36,725 nucleotides of DNA from Sva-07 sp964592115 (GTDB lineage: Bacteria; Actinomycetota; Acidimicrobiia; Acidimicrobiales; Ilumatobacteraceae), in assembly GCA_964592115.1 (NCBI GenBank), contig CAZQCP010000017.1:1-36725 (forward strand). Reading direction: 5' to 3'. The stretch's first letter is position 1. Each line of letters starts with the position of its first letter. A model generated the notes under the pieces. That model was not told the DNA's origin. It ran no database searches and worked only from the letters and a program-made list of their open reading frames with translations. A program made the position numbers and the translations under genes. Positions 8,539 through 15,721 of this stretch are shown in pieces.

Positions 8539-8551
8539 GACCGCCGCCGCC

Positions 8552-8557
8552 TACTCT
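8552..8557 (+). promoter_or_regulatory. Predicted -10 element of the marR promoter
   Basis: TACTCT fits the actinobacterial TAnnnT pattern and lies 10 bases before the marR ATG at 8568, so the transcript would be leaderless or nearly so. No Shine-Dalgarno sequence is seen. Operator 1 would overlap the -35 region. Confidence 0.4.
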
Positions 8558-8567
8558 GCCTGCAGCC

Positions 8568-9086
8568 ATGAGTGCCACATCGCGTGACGATCGAGCTGAT
8601 CCCGACGTGCTGCTCGACGCCGAGCGCGACGTGCAGGAGCGCCTGCGCGGCCGAGCGATCGACTTCGTCTCGATGGACGCCGTGTCGAACATCTACCGGG
8701 CGGCATCGGCGGTGCGCCTGCGAGCCGAGCGCGAGGTGCTGTCCGAGTACAGCCTGTCGTGGGGCGGCTTCACGATCTTGTGGGTGCTGTGGGTGTGGCG
8801 GGCGATGGAGACCGCTCGCCTCGCCGAGGAGTGCGGGCTCGCCAAGGGCACGCTGACCGGGATGTTGAAGACGCTCGAACGTCGTGACCTCGTGGTGCGC
8901 GAACGCGTGGAGGCGGACCTGCGCCGAGTCAGCGTCGACATCACCGATGCCGGCATCGGGCTGATCGAACAAGTCGTGCCGCGCTTCAACCGCTTCGAGG
9001 GAGCGGCGACCGCGAGCCTCTCGCCAGCCGAGAAGCGCGAGCTGGCCCGCCTCCTGCGCATCGTCATCCACGACGCCACCGACTGA
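8568..9086 (+). CDS. MarR-family transcriptional regulator (HpaR-like by context)
   Basis: A 172-residue MarR protein. A ~45-residue N-terminal extension is followed by dimerisation helices. The winged helix spans ~75-140, with recognition region AEECGLAKGTLTGMLKTLERR and wing RVEADLRRVSVDITDAG. A C-terminal helix (LSPAEKRELARLLRIVI) completes the dimer interface. Family members are usually repressors released by an aromatic ligand. HpaR of the homoprotocatechuate pathway is a MarR protein encoded beside hpaG/hpaE, as here. The gene is divergent from the FAH-aldehyde dehydrogenase pair, and a 14-base palindrome lies between them. A second copy lies upstream of the next operon. It therefore probably controls both units and itself. 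A REP-like element starts 10 bases after the stop. Confidence 0.9.
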   Translation: MSATSRDDRADPDVLLDAERDVQERLRGRAIDFVSMDAVSNIYRAASAVRLRAEREVLSEYSLSWGGFTILWVLWVWRAMETARLAEECGLAKGTLTGMLKTLERRDLVVRERVEADLRRVSVDITDAGIGLIEQVVPRFNRFEGAATASLSPAEKRELARLLRIVIHDATD

Positions 9087-9096
9087 CGAACGTGAG

Positions 9097-9220
9097 GGAC
9101 TGCATCCCCGGTCAGACATTGCATCTGGGGTCAGACACCACATGCAACAGCAGGCATGATGCGGGGCCTGCCTGACGCTGGTGCGGGGTTGCATGTGGTG
9201 TCTGACCCCAGATGCAATCC
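9097..9220. repeat. REP/BIME-like inverted repeat, copy B, with an extra half-unit
   Basis: Perfect 31-base arms (9118-9148 and 9188-9218) flank a 39-base spacer that aligns with the spacers of copies A (reversed) and C. A second, slightly diverged left end (9097-9116, GGACTGCATCCCCGGTCAGA) abuts the main arm, giving a nested left side. The extra unit begins 10 bases after the marR stop, so the element probably ends the marR transcript. Confidence 0.93.
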
Positions 9221-9283
9221 GCAAACTCACGAACGACAGGACCCGTCCCCAACGTTCGTGAGGTCCGTCGCGGCGGTGTTTCA

Positions 9284-9295
9284 TTCGGTACCGAA
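9284..9295. promoter_or_regulatory. Palindromic operator 2 (TTCGGTACCGAA) upstream of the ADC-P450 operon
   Basis: The same TTCGGTACCGAACGA 15-mer as operator 1, forming a perfect 12-base palindrome centred about 35 bases before the ATG at 9325. It overlaps the expected -35 of a promoter with -10 TAACGT at 9313-9318. A repressor bound here would block polymerase. Confidence 0.75.
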
Positions 9296-9312
9296 CGATT
9301 GGCGTGATGGGC

Positions 9313-9318
9313 TAACGT
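9313..9318 (+). promoter_or_regulatory. Predicted -10 element of the ADC-P450-hpaD operon
   Basis: TAACGT matches TAnnnT and ends 6 bases before the ATG at 9325, suggesting a leaderless transcript. The spacing to the palindrome is close to that seen at marR (centre to -10 about 20 versus 24 bases). Confidence 0.4.
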
Positions 9319-9324
9319 CGGTGC

Positions 9325-10164
9325 ATGTCGTCACTGCGCGGACTGATGTACCCGCGGACGCCGACGGGGGCCGGCACGATCCTCCCGTCGCCGCCGTGGC
9401 ATTACAGCGGCGAGATGCTGACCATCGAGTTCCGCACCGATCCGGCCAACGTGGCCGAGCTGCTTCCCGACGGGCTCGACCTGGTCGACGACGATCCCGG
9501 CGCGGTCGCGATCATCTGGGCCGACTGGCAGAGCTGCAGCGACACGTTCGACGAACTGCTCGACCCCGCCCGCTCGCAGTACAAGGAGGTGTTCGTCGTC
9601 GTCCGCTGCCGCTACCAGGACGTCACCTATTCGCGGGCGGCATACATCTGGGTCGACAAGGACTTCGCCATGGCACGCGGGCACATCCAGGGCTATCCGA
9701 AGAAGATGTCGGAGATCTGGATGACCCGCCCGGTCACGGTCGGTCGGGCGGGCCCGCGGCTCGAGCCGGGCGGACGGTTCGGGGCCACGCTCAGCACGTT
9801 CGGACGGCGGATCGCCGATGCGCGCTTCACGATCACCGGCACCGCTGACAACGCCGGCTTCGTCAACGGGCATCCGATGTTGCACACCCGCCAGATGCCG
9901 GCGATCGAGATGGACGGCCGCGACTCGCTCGACGAGCTGGTCACCATGCGCGGGTTCGATGTCGAGGTCGGGCCGGTCTACTCCGGCGACGCCGAGCTCG
10001 ACCTCTACGACTGCCCGACCGAGGAGCTGACCCGCTTCGGCGACATCGAGGTCATCGGTGGCTTCTACCGCCAGGTCGGCAACTCGATGGCCGGCGGGAC
10101 GACGGTGTGGGCGGCGCCGAACCCGATGGTCGACACCGGGAGCGACACGGAGGACACGCGATGA
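9325..10164 (+). CDS. Acetoacetate-decarboxylase-like protein
   Basis: A 279-residue protein of the acetoacetate decarboxylase (ADC) superfamily. The sequence GYPKKMSEI places adjacent Lys126-Lys127 where ADC has its lysine pair, one of which forms the Schiff base. The surrounding strands (RCRYQDVTYSRAAYIWVD, FGATLSTFGRR) fit the ADC beta-cone. The superfamily includes true decarboxylases and relatives catalysing aldol-dehydration or hydrolysis, so 'decarboxylase' is not proven. It is the first gene of the operon behind operator 2, and its stop overlaps the P450 ATG (ATGA). A role on a keto-acid or ring-cleavage product is plausible. The ATG is preferred because the predicted promoter ends just before it. 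Confidence 0.82.
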   Translation: MSSLRGLMYPRTPTGAGTILPSPPWHYSGEMLTIEFRTDPANVAELLPDGLDLVDDDPGAVAIIWADWQSCSDTFDELLDPARSQYKEVFVVVRCRYQDVTYSRAAYIWVDKDFAMARGHIQGYPKKMSEIWMTRPVTVGRAGPRLEPGGRFGATLSTFGRRIADARFTITGTADNAGFVNGHPMLHTRQMPAIEMDGRDSLDELVTMRGFDVEVGPVYSGDAELDLYDCPTEELTRFGDIEVIGGFYRQVGNSMAGGTTVWAAPNPMVDTGSDTEDTR

Positions 10165-11447
10165 GCACGTCAGCAGTCACGTTCGTCGACGACTACCTGG
10201 CCGATCTCGGCCCGGACGACGCCGACATCACCGATCACGACACGTACATCGCCGGAGTCCCGCACGCCACGTTCGCCCGCTTGCGCCGCGACGACCCGGT
10301 GCACTGGACCGAGGAGGCCGACGGGGGGTCCGGGTTCTGGTCGATCCTGCGCTACCACGACGCGCTTGCCGTGAGCCGCGACGTCGAGACGTTCACGTCG
10401 ACCAAGGGCATCCGCCTCGAGGAGATGACCGACGAGGAGACCGATGCGCGGCGCACGATGATGGAGCTCGACCCGCCCGAGCACACCCGTTACCGGCGCC
10501 TCGTCAGTCGAGGTTTCACCCGTCGAGTCGTCAACACGTACGAAGATGCGATCCGGGCGCTGGCGATCGAGGTGATCGACGAGGCGCTCACCGAGTCGGA
10601 GTTCGACTTCGTCACGGCGATCGCCGAGGAACTGCCGATGCGCATGCTCGGTCGGATGCTCGGCATCGACGACGACGATGGTCGCAAGCTCGTCGCCTGG
10701 GGTGATGCCCTGCTCGGCAACACCGACCCCGAGTTCACCGACTTCCCGGTCGGGTTGACCGACACCGAGCAGTTCCGGATGGTGCCGTTCCGCAGCCCTG
10801 CATCGATCCAGATCTTCCAGTACGCCCAGACCCAGGCGGCCGAGCGTCGGGCGTGTCCGGGCGAGGACGTGATCTCACAGCTGCTCGCGCCGACGTCGGA
10901 CGGCCAGCCCCTCACCGACCACGAGTTCAACAACTTCTTCACGCTCCTCGTGGCCGCCGGCAACGACACCACGCGCTACACGATGGCCCACGGATTGTGG
11001 TCGATGATGCAGCACCCCCAGCTGTGGGATGCATGGCGGGCCGATCCCGAGCTCACCGCAACGGCGGTCGAAGAGGTCCTGCGCACGAGCTCGGTCACGA
11101 TGCACTTCCGCCGCACCGCGACGCGCGACGTCGAAGTCGGCGGCAAGCAGATCCGGGCCGGCGACAAGGTGGTGATGTGGTTCAACTCGGCGAACCACGA
11201 CGAGGCGGGCTTCCCGCACCCGTTCCGCTACGACCTCGCCCGGGCGAAGAACGATCACATGGCCTTCGGTCGCAACGGCCCGCACCTGTGCCTCGGGGCC
11301 TGGCTGGCGCGGATGGAGGTGCGCGTCGTGTTCGAGGAGCTGATGCGGCGCGTCGAGCGCGTCGAGCCGAACGGCGAGCCCGAACGACTGCGGTCGAACT
11401 TCATCGCCGGCATCAAGCACCTCCCGGTCAAGGTCGTGCGCACGTGA
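10161..11447 (+). CDS. Cytochrome P450 (CYP125/124/142-like)
   Basis: A 428-residue soluble bacterial P450. I-helix AAGNDTTRYT (acid-alcohol pair Asp-Thr), K-helix EEVLR (ExxR) and heme loop FGRNGPHLCLG with Cys377 are all present. The heme loop has the one-residue-longer FGxxGxHxCxG form seen in CYP124/125/142, and the stretch HFRRTATRDVEVGG also recalls that group. It would hydroxylate a substrate using ferredoxin and a reductase, neither of which is encoded in the window. Known CYP125/124/142 proteins oxidise sterol side chains or methyl-branched lipids, so the aromatic/amine context here is unusual. The start was chosen at the ATG overlapping the previous stop; an in-frame ATG at 10107 would overlap the ADC gene by ~57 bases and is less likely. 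Confidence 0.93.
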   Translation: MSTSAVTFVDDYLADLGPDDADITDHDTYIAGVPHATFARLRRDDPVHWTEEADGGSGFWSILRYHDALAVSRDVETFTSTKGIRLEEMTDEETDARRTMMELDPPEHTRYRRLVSRGFTRRVVNTYEDAIRALAIEVIDEALTESEFDFVTAIAEELPMRMLGRMLGIDDDDGRKLVAWGDALLGNTDPEFTDFPVGLTDTEQFRMVPFRSPASIQIFQYAQTQAAERRACPGEDVISQLLAPTSDGQPLTDHEFNNFFTLLVAAGNDTTRYTMAHGLWSMMQHPQLWDAWRADPELTATAVEEVLRTSSVTMHFRRTATRDVEVGGKQIRAGDKVVMWFNSANHDEAGFPHPFRYDLARAKNDHMAFGRNGPHLCLGAWLARMEVRVVFEELMRRVERVEPNGEPERLRSNFIAGIKHLPVKVVRT

Positions 11448-11480
11448 GCCAGGAACGCCGTGCGCGGGAGATGATCTGAC

Positions 11481-12380
11481 GTGGGCTCGATCGTCGGCGC
11501 CGCCCTCGTCTCCCATGTCCCCACGCTCGTGTTGCCCGAGGACGTGCGCCGTGAGCTGAACGGTGGCGAGGACACGACGCTGCATGCGGGCTTGCACCAG
11601 CTGCGGGTGGACAAGCTCGGTCCGCTGGCGGCCGACACCGTCGTGGTCATCGACTCGCACTGGTTCACGACGATCGAGTTCGTCGTCGCCAGCCACGACC
11701 ACCGGTCCGGCCGATACACGTCCGAGGAGCTCCCACGCGGCATGCGCCAGATGCCCTACGACTTCACCGGCGATCGCGAGCTGGCCGAGGGGTGGGCGGC
11801 CACGGCCGTCGATCGGGACGACACGTGGATCACGGCGATCGACGACCCGTGTCTGCCGGTGCACTACCCGACGATCAACCTGCTGCCGTTCCTCCAGGGG
11901 GACGAGCGATGGTTGTCAGCGGGCGTGTGCCAAACGGCGCGGACCGACGACTTCTTGCTGTTCGGCGAGCTGCTCGCCGAAGCGATCGCAGCAGTCGACC
12001 GCCGCGTCGTGGTGCTCGCCAGCGGCGGGCTCAGCCACCGGTTCTGGCCGCTGCGCCAGTTCCGCGATCACGAGGCCGCCGATCCTGACCTGCACATCCG
12101 AACGCCGGAGGCGTGCGCCGCCGACCGCCGGCTGATCGAGCTGCTGCACGCGGGTGATCACGCCACGGTGATCGACGAGATGCCGGAATACCTGCAGCAC
12201 GCGCCGGAGGGACGCTTCGGTCACTACCTCACGATGGTCGGCGCGCTCGGTGGGCGCGACTGCACGCTGCCCGCGACGCAGTTCGGCGCGTACGAGTCGG
12301 TCTCCGGAACGGGGCAGGTGCATCTGTGGTTCGACGTGCCGGCAGGCGACAGCGCGCTGCCGATGGGCGGACCGGCGTGA
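11481..12380 (+). CDS. hpaD: HpaD-like extradiol ring-cleavage dioxygenase (LigB-type, class III)
   Basis: A 299-residue class III extradiol dioxygenase. The likely Fe(II) ligands are His12 (SHVPTL), His60 (DSHWF) and a C-terminal Glu (Glu236 in MPEYLQH is the best candidate). His186 in LASGGLSHRF fits the catalytic histidine. YTSEELP, LASGGLSHRF, PEY...EG and the terminal SGTGQVHLWF match the pattern I remember for E. coli HpaD (3,4-dihydroxyphenylacetate 2,3-dioxygenase). That enzyme makes the semialdehyde used by HpaE. The start is GTG at 11481, with GGAG 11-14 bases upstream, after a 33-base gap from the P450. The stop overlaps the next gene's GTG. The natural catechol may differ from homoprotocatechuate. 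Confidence 0.88.
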   Translation: MGSIVGAALVSHVPTLVLPEDVRRELNGGEDTTLHAGLHQLRVDKLGPLAADTVVVIDSHWFTTIEFVVASHDHRSGRYTSEELPRGMRQMPYDFTGDRELAEGWAATAVDRDDTWITAIDDPCLPVHYPTINLLPFLQGDERWLSAGVCQTARTDDFLLFGELLAEAIAAVDRRVVVLASGGLSHRFWPLRQFRDHEAADPDLHIRTPEACAADRRLIELLHAGDHATVIDEMPEYLQHAPEGRFGHYLTMVGALGGRDCTLPATQFGAYESVSGTGQVHLWFDVPAGDSALPMGGPA

Positions 12381-13150
12381 CGCGGCGGGCGCTCGTCGTC
12401 GCCCACGAGCCCGACGGAGGAGGAGCCCAGGTCGCGGTCCGTCTCGGCCAGCGGGGCTTCTCGGTGACGACGCACGTGGTCACCCCGGACAAGACGCTCC
12501 CCAACGTCGCCGAGCCGTTCCCCGACTTCGACGACTTCGACATCGTTGCGATCATGGGGTCGATCCGATCGCTGACCGCCAAGCACGAGATCGACACCTG
12601 GGTCCACGACGAGCTCGACCTCATCCGTCGGGCGTACGCCGCCGGGCAGCCGCTGCTCGGTGTGTGCTTCGGCGGCCAGCTGATCGCCGATGCACTCGGC
12701 GGTGCCGTGGAGGCGGCGCACGACGACACCGAGATCGGCTGGTACGAGATCCGGCCGGTCGACGCTTCCGCGGACGCGTCCGCTCCCACGGCCGTGAACC
12801 CGGTCCGTCCCGGGCCGTGGCTGCAGTGGCACCACGATCGCTTCACGCCGCCACCCGGGGCGATACTGCTCGCCGAGACCGAGCGAGCTCCGCAACTGTT
12901 CACGATCGGATCGCTCGTGGGTACGCAGTTCCATCCTGAGGTCGACTTCGACCATCTCGCCGGCTTCGCCCGCGGCGCAAGCGACGAGTACCGCAAGGCG
13001 TACGACATCGACATCGATGGAATGCTCCGATTCCTGCGGGCGAACGAGCCCGATGTCGTCGCCCGCTGCCACGACCTCGTCGACTGGTTCCTCGAACGGG
13101 CGGCCTTCGGCGAGCAGGCATCGCTCCCATCCGGACTGGTCGGGTCGTGA
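12377..13150 (+). CDS. Class I glutamine amidotransferase (GuaA-like, C26), likely amide hydrolase
   Basis: A 257-residue stand-alone class I glutamine amidotransferase. The nucleophile is Cys97 in LLGVCFGGQL, with His186 and Glu188 in GTQFHPEV, so the triad is intact. No synthetase partner such as GMP synthetase adjoins it. Stand-alone forms of this type occur in aniline and related operons (TdnT/AtdA2-like) beside a glutamine-synthetase-like ligase, where they are thought to hydrolyse gamma-glutamyl amides. It is embedded between hpaD and a PuuD-like gene, with GTG starts overlapping on both sides, so it is translationally coupled to the pathway. Whether it hydrolyses the capped amine or supplies ammonia is not visible from sequence. 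Confidence 0.85.
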   Translation: MTRRALVVAHEPDGGGAQVAVRLGQRGFSVTTHVVTPDKTLPNVAEPFPDFDDFDIVAIMGSIRSLTAKHEIDTWVHDELDLIRRAYAAGQPLLGVCFGGQLIADALGGAVEAAHDDTEIGWYEIRPVDASADASAPTAVNPVRPGPWLQWHHDRFTPPPGAILLAETERAPQLFTIGSLVGTQFHPEVDFDHLAGFARGASDEYRKAYDIDIDGMLRFLRANEPDVVARCHDLVDWFLERAAFGEQASLPSGLVGS

Positions 13151-13875
13151 CCGCCGAGCGACGTCCGCTGATCGGGCTGACCGGTCGCCGCAAGTCGGCG
13201 GCCTCCGTCATCGGCACGGCCGACAGCTTGAAGGGGCTCGATGGCGATTGGTACTTCGCCGACTACGCCCGCGGCGTGCTGCGCGCGGGTGGGCTGCCCG
13301 TGCACCTGCCGCTCGACGTCGATCCGCGCTGGTTCGACGGCTACCTCGACGGGGTGCTGCTGTCGGGCGGCGCCGACGTCGACCCCGTCCACTACGGCGC
13401 GGCGGCTGGTGTCGAGACGGTCGGACTTGAACCCGAGCGCGACGACTTCGAACTGGCACTCGTCGACGCGGCGATCGACACCTCGACCCCGGTGCTCGGC
13501 GTGTGCCGCGGATTGCAGATCCTCAACGTCGCCGCCGGCGGCACCTTGCACCAGCACGTGCCCGTGCATGCTCGCTACGACGTGGCTCCCGACGCGCTCG
13601 TGCACTCGGTCGAGTTCATGGCCGGGTCGGAGCTGGCGCGGCTCTACGGTCCGTCGGCGGAGGTGAACTCGCTGCACCACCAGACGATCGACCGCCTCGG
13701 TGACGGCTTCCGGGTCACGGCCGTCGATCCGAGCGACGGCACGGTCGAGGGGTTCGAACACGAGACGCTCCCGATCGTCGCCATCCAGTGGCACCCCGAG
13801 ATGCTCGCCACCCGCGACTCCGATCCCGCCTTCGCCTGGCTCGTCGAGCAGGCCGCCGCCCGACGCCCGCTCTGA
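13147..13875 (+). CDS. PuuD-like gamma-glutamyl-gamma-aminobutyrate hydrolase family (peptidase C26)
   Basis: A 242-residue class I amidotransferase-fold hydrolase. The family signature LLSGGADVDPVHYG, the nucleophile Cys120 in GVCRGLQILN, and His216/Glu218 in QWHPEM are present. PuuD removes glutamate from gamma-glutamyl-GABA in the putrescine pathway. The pairing of a PuuA-like ligase (4671-5990) with a PuuD-like hydrolase is the hallmark of gamma-glutamylation pathways. GTG start overlaps the previous stop (GTGA). It is the last gene of the operon. Two class I amidotransferase-fold hydrolases in tandem could serve an early and a late gamma-glutamyl intermediate. Confidence 0.88.
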   Translation: MTAERRPLIGLTGRRKSAASVIGTADSLKGLDGDWYFADYARGVLRAGGLPVHLPLDVDPRWFDGYLDGVLLSGGADVDPVHYGAAAGVETVGLEPERDDFELALVDAAIDTSTPVLGVCRGLQILNVAAGGTLHQHVPVHARYDVAPDALVHSVEFMAGSELARLYGPSAEVNSLHHQTIDRLGDGFRVTAVDPSDGTVEGFEHETLPIVAIQWHPEMLATRDSDPAFAWLVEQAAARRPL

Positions 13876-13931
13876 TCGCGCCGCGTGCCCGCGGCGACCG
13901 GTGCAACGCCAGCGTTCCTGGTTCCGAGGTG

Positions 13932-13946
13932 GGCACCAGAGGTGCC
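13932..13946. terminator. Possible bidirectional terminator hairpin between convergent genes
   Basis: GGCACC-AGA-GGTGCC forms a 6-pair stem in the 134-base gap between the convergent stops at 13875 and 14010. There is no T-run, which is usual in high-GC actinobacteria. Nothing else recognisable lies in the gap. Confidence 0.4.
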
Positions 13947-14009
13947 GGTTCCCGCACGGCAACGTGCCTTCCTCCGAACTCGGGTACCGCCCGTCGCGGA
14001 CGGCCGATG

Positions 14010-14750
14010 TCAGATCGCGGTCGCGGTCAGGAGTTTGGTCTCGTAGCGGATCGACATCGCGCCGTCGGAGAAGTGGCGCCCGGCGATCGAGCGGAGCTCG
14101 TGGAGCAGCTCCGCACGAGGACGGCTGGCGAGCGCGGCGACGTAGCTGTGGCTCACCTGGTCCGTGAGCCAGTCGTCGACCGACACGTCGCGGACCCACG
14201 AGATGGTGAGTTGTCGAGCGGGGTCGAAGCGAGCGGGGTCGGCGATCGTCGCTGCCCAGTCGGCATCTCGCTGGCTGCGATGCACGCCGTGACACGAGCG
14301 CTCGATCGCCGTCCAGTACTCGTCGAACCAGGGTGCGTCGTCGTCGTGGGGATGGGACCACCACGCTGCCCACCGACCGCCGGGCCGGAGCGCCCGACGC
14401 GCCTCGGCGACCCGCGTCAACTCGTCGATCCAGTGCCACGACTGAGCGAAGCAGACGAGATCGGCAGTGCCGCTACGGACCGGAAGCGCTGCGCCGTCGC
14501 CGATCACCGCGGGCAGGTCGGGAGTGCGAGATCGGGCTTGGCGGAGCATCGCCGGACCCATGTCGACGGCGACGACGTCGGCGCCGCGGGCGAGCAGCGA
14601 GCGCGTCGAGATGCCGGTGCCCGCTCCGACGTCGAGGAGTCGTCGCCCGGCGAGGGGTTCGAGCGCGTCGTAGACGTCGGCGGGGTGGATCGGCCGGCCG
14701 GCGTCGTACTCGTCGGCAACGGTCTCGAATGCGGGCACGGCGTTCATCAT
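14010..14750 (-). CDS. Class I SAM-dependent methyltransferase
   Basis: A 246-residue class I methyltransferase of the UbiE/Methyltransf_11 type. Motif I is RLLDVGAGTGIST (~35-48), the acidic motif II is ADVVAVDMG, and the post-I region reads ADLVCFAQSWHWID. The QSWHW segment is common in actinobacterial methyltransferases of unknown substrate. Two adjacent ATGs (14750 and 14747) compete; the first is given. It is divergent from the DUF402 gene across 87 bases. The substrate cannot be inferred, and it is convergent with the catabolic operon rather than part of it. Confidence 0.85.
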   Translation of the reverse strand: MMNAVPAFETVADEYDAGRPIHPADVYDALEPLAGRRLLDVGAGTGISTRSLLARGADVVAVDMGPAMLRQARSRTPDLPAVIGDGAALPVRSGTADLVCFAQSWHWIDELTRVAEARRALRPGGRWAAWWSHPHDDDAPWFDEYWTAIERSCHGVHRSQRDADWAATIADPARFDPARQLTISWVRDVSVDDWLTDQVSHSYVAALASRPRAELLHELRSIAGRHFSDGAMSIRYETKLLTATAI

Positions 14751-14837
14751 GGTGGTCTGGACGGTCGCGCGCCGAGCGCGGTACGACGAGTGTCGACGAC
14801 GTTGAGCCAACTTTGGGCCACAATCGGCGTGGTGGTG

Positions 14838-15350
14838 ATGACAGCGCGCTCGATCCGGTGGAAGGAGGTCAAGTACGACGGCTCGCTGCATCGCTCCGCG
14901 GTGGCTCATGATCTCGGCTCGACAGATGCCGGACGGTGGCTCTACCTCCCGCGAGGGACGCACGTCGACCAGCCGAACCGCGGCGGGTTCGACCATCCGT
15001 GCGACGCGATCGTGCTGGTGCCGGTCGAGGGGTGGTGGACGGCGGTGTGGCTCGCCGGGTACGAGCCGGCGCTGTACATCGACGTCGCTCGACACGTCTC
15101 GGTGGGTGGGGCCGAGATCGTGACGATGGACCTCGACGTCGACGTGATCCGCCGTCGCGACGGCACGGTCGAGGTGCTCGATCTCGACGAGTTCGATCTG
15201 CATCGACGGCGATACGGCTACGCCGACGATGTGGTCGCAGCCGTTGGGCAGACGACGGATGAGCTCGTCCAAGCGGTCGGTGCGCACGAGCCACCGTTCG
15301 GGCTCACGCCGGCGATGCCACGGCACGCCGGGCTCCCGGCTACCTGGTGA
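14838..15350 (+). CDS. DUF402 family protein
   Basis: A 170-residue DUF402 protein. The stretch RWKEVKYDGSLHRS, the central WWTAVWLAGYEPALYIDVA, the acidic strand DLDVDVIRR, VLDLDEFDLHRRRYGY and the helical C-terminus match this family. It includes the fosfomycin-biosynthesis protein FomD, a cytidylyl-phosphonate hydrolase, and nucleoside-phosphate-acting relatives that bind divalent metals. The function here is unknown. ATG at 14838 is preferred, although in-frame GTG codons a few bases upstream are possible. The frame stays open far upstream without coding character, so a longer protein is unlikely. Confidence 0.8.
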   Translation: MTARSIRWKEVKYDGSLHRSAVAHDLGSTDAGRWLYLPRGTHVDQPNRGGFDHPCDAIVLVPVEGWWTAVWLAGYEPALYIDVARHVSVGGAEIVTMDLDVDVIRRRDGTVEVLDLDEFDLHRRRYGYADDVVAAVGQTTDELVQAVGAHEPPFGLTPAMPRHAGLPATW

Positions 15351-15411
15351 CCCGTCCGCGGACGAGCGACCGCGATCGTGAGCGTCTGCCAACGGATGGC
15401 ACAGTGGGGAC

Positions 15412-15699
15412 GTGCAGTTCAGCGCCGAGCTCCGTGATCGGGTTGCGGACGGCACGATCACCGTGTCGTACCGGCTGTGGTCGCGTCCGAAGGTGAAGGC
15501 CGGCGGCGTCTACCGCAGCGGCGACGTCACGATCGAGATCGACGAGATGGAGCTCCTCCCGTTCTCGACCGTGACCGACGATGACCTGGCGCGCACAGGA
15601 GAGCGAGACATCGAGTCGTTGCGTCGGCGCACGGCTCATGCCGGCCCGGTCGACGACGACACGCTGGTCTACCGCATCGAGTTTCACGTCCTCGAGTGA
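15412..15699 (+). CDS. Small ASCH-domain-like protein
   Basis: A 95-residue protein starting at GTG 15412. The order of elements (TVSYRLWSRPKVKAGGVYRSG, then IEIDEMELLPFSTVTDDDLARTGE, then an acidic helix and a final strand YRIEFHVLE) fits an ASCH/PUA-like beta-barrel. Those proteins are associated with RNA binding, and some (YqfB) are amidohydrolases. No catalytic assignment can be made. It lies 61 bases after the DUF402 gene and ends 22 bases from a convergent acetyltransferase. Confidence 0.65.
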   Translation: MQFSAELRDRVADGTITVSYRLWSRPKVKAGGVYRSGDVTIEIDEMELLPFSTVTDDDLARTGERDIESLRRRTAHAGPVDDDTLVYRIEFHVLE

Positions 15700-15721
15700 C
15701 GGAGCGCGCAGACGGCGGCGA

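Noticed and set aside
9097..9220. Repeat as an insertion-sequence remnant
   Set aside because: No transposase coding sequence and no target-site duplication could be seen; a REP-like element explains it better.
13788..14837. Upstream extension of the DUF402 frame
   Set aside because: This part is antisense to the methyltransferase, without family similarity; the DUF402 match begins near 14838.
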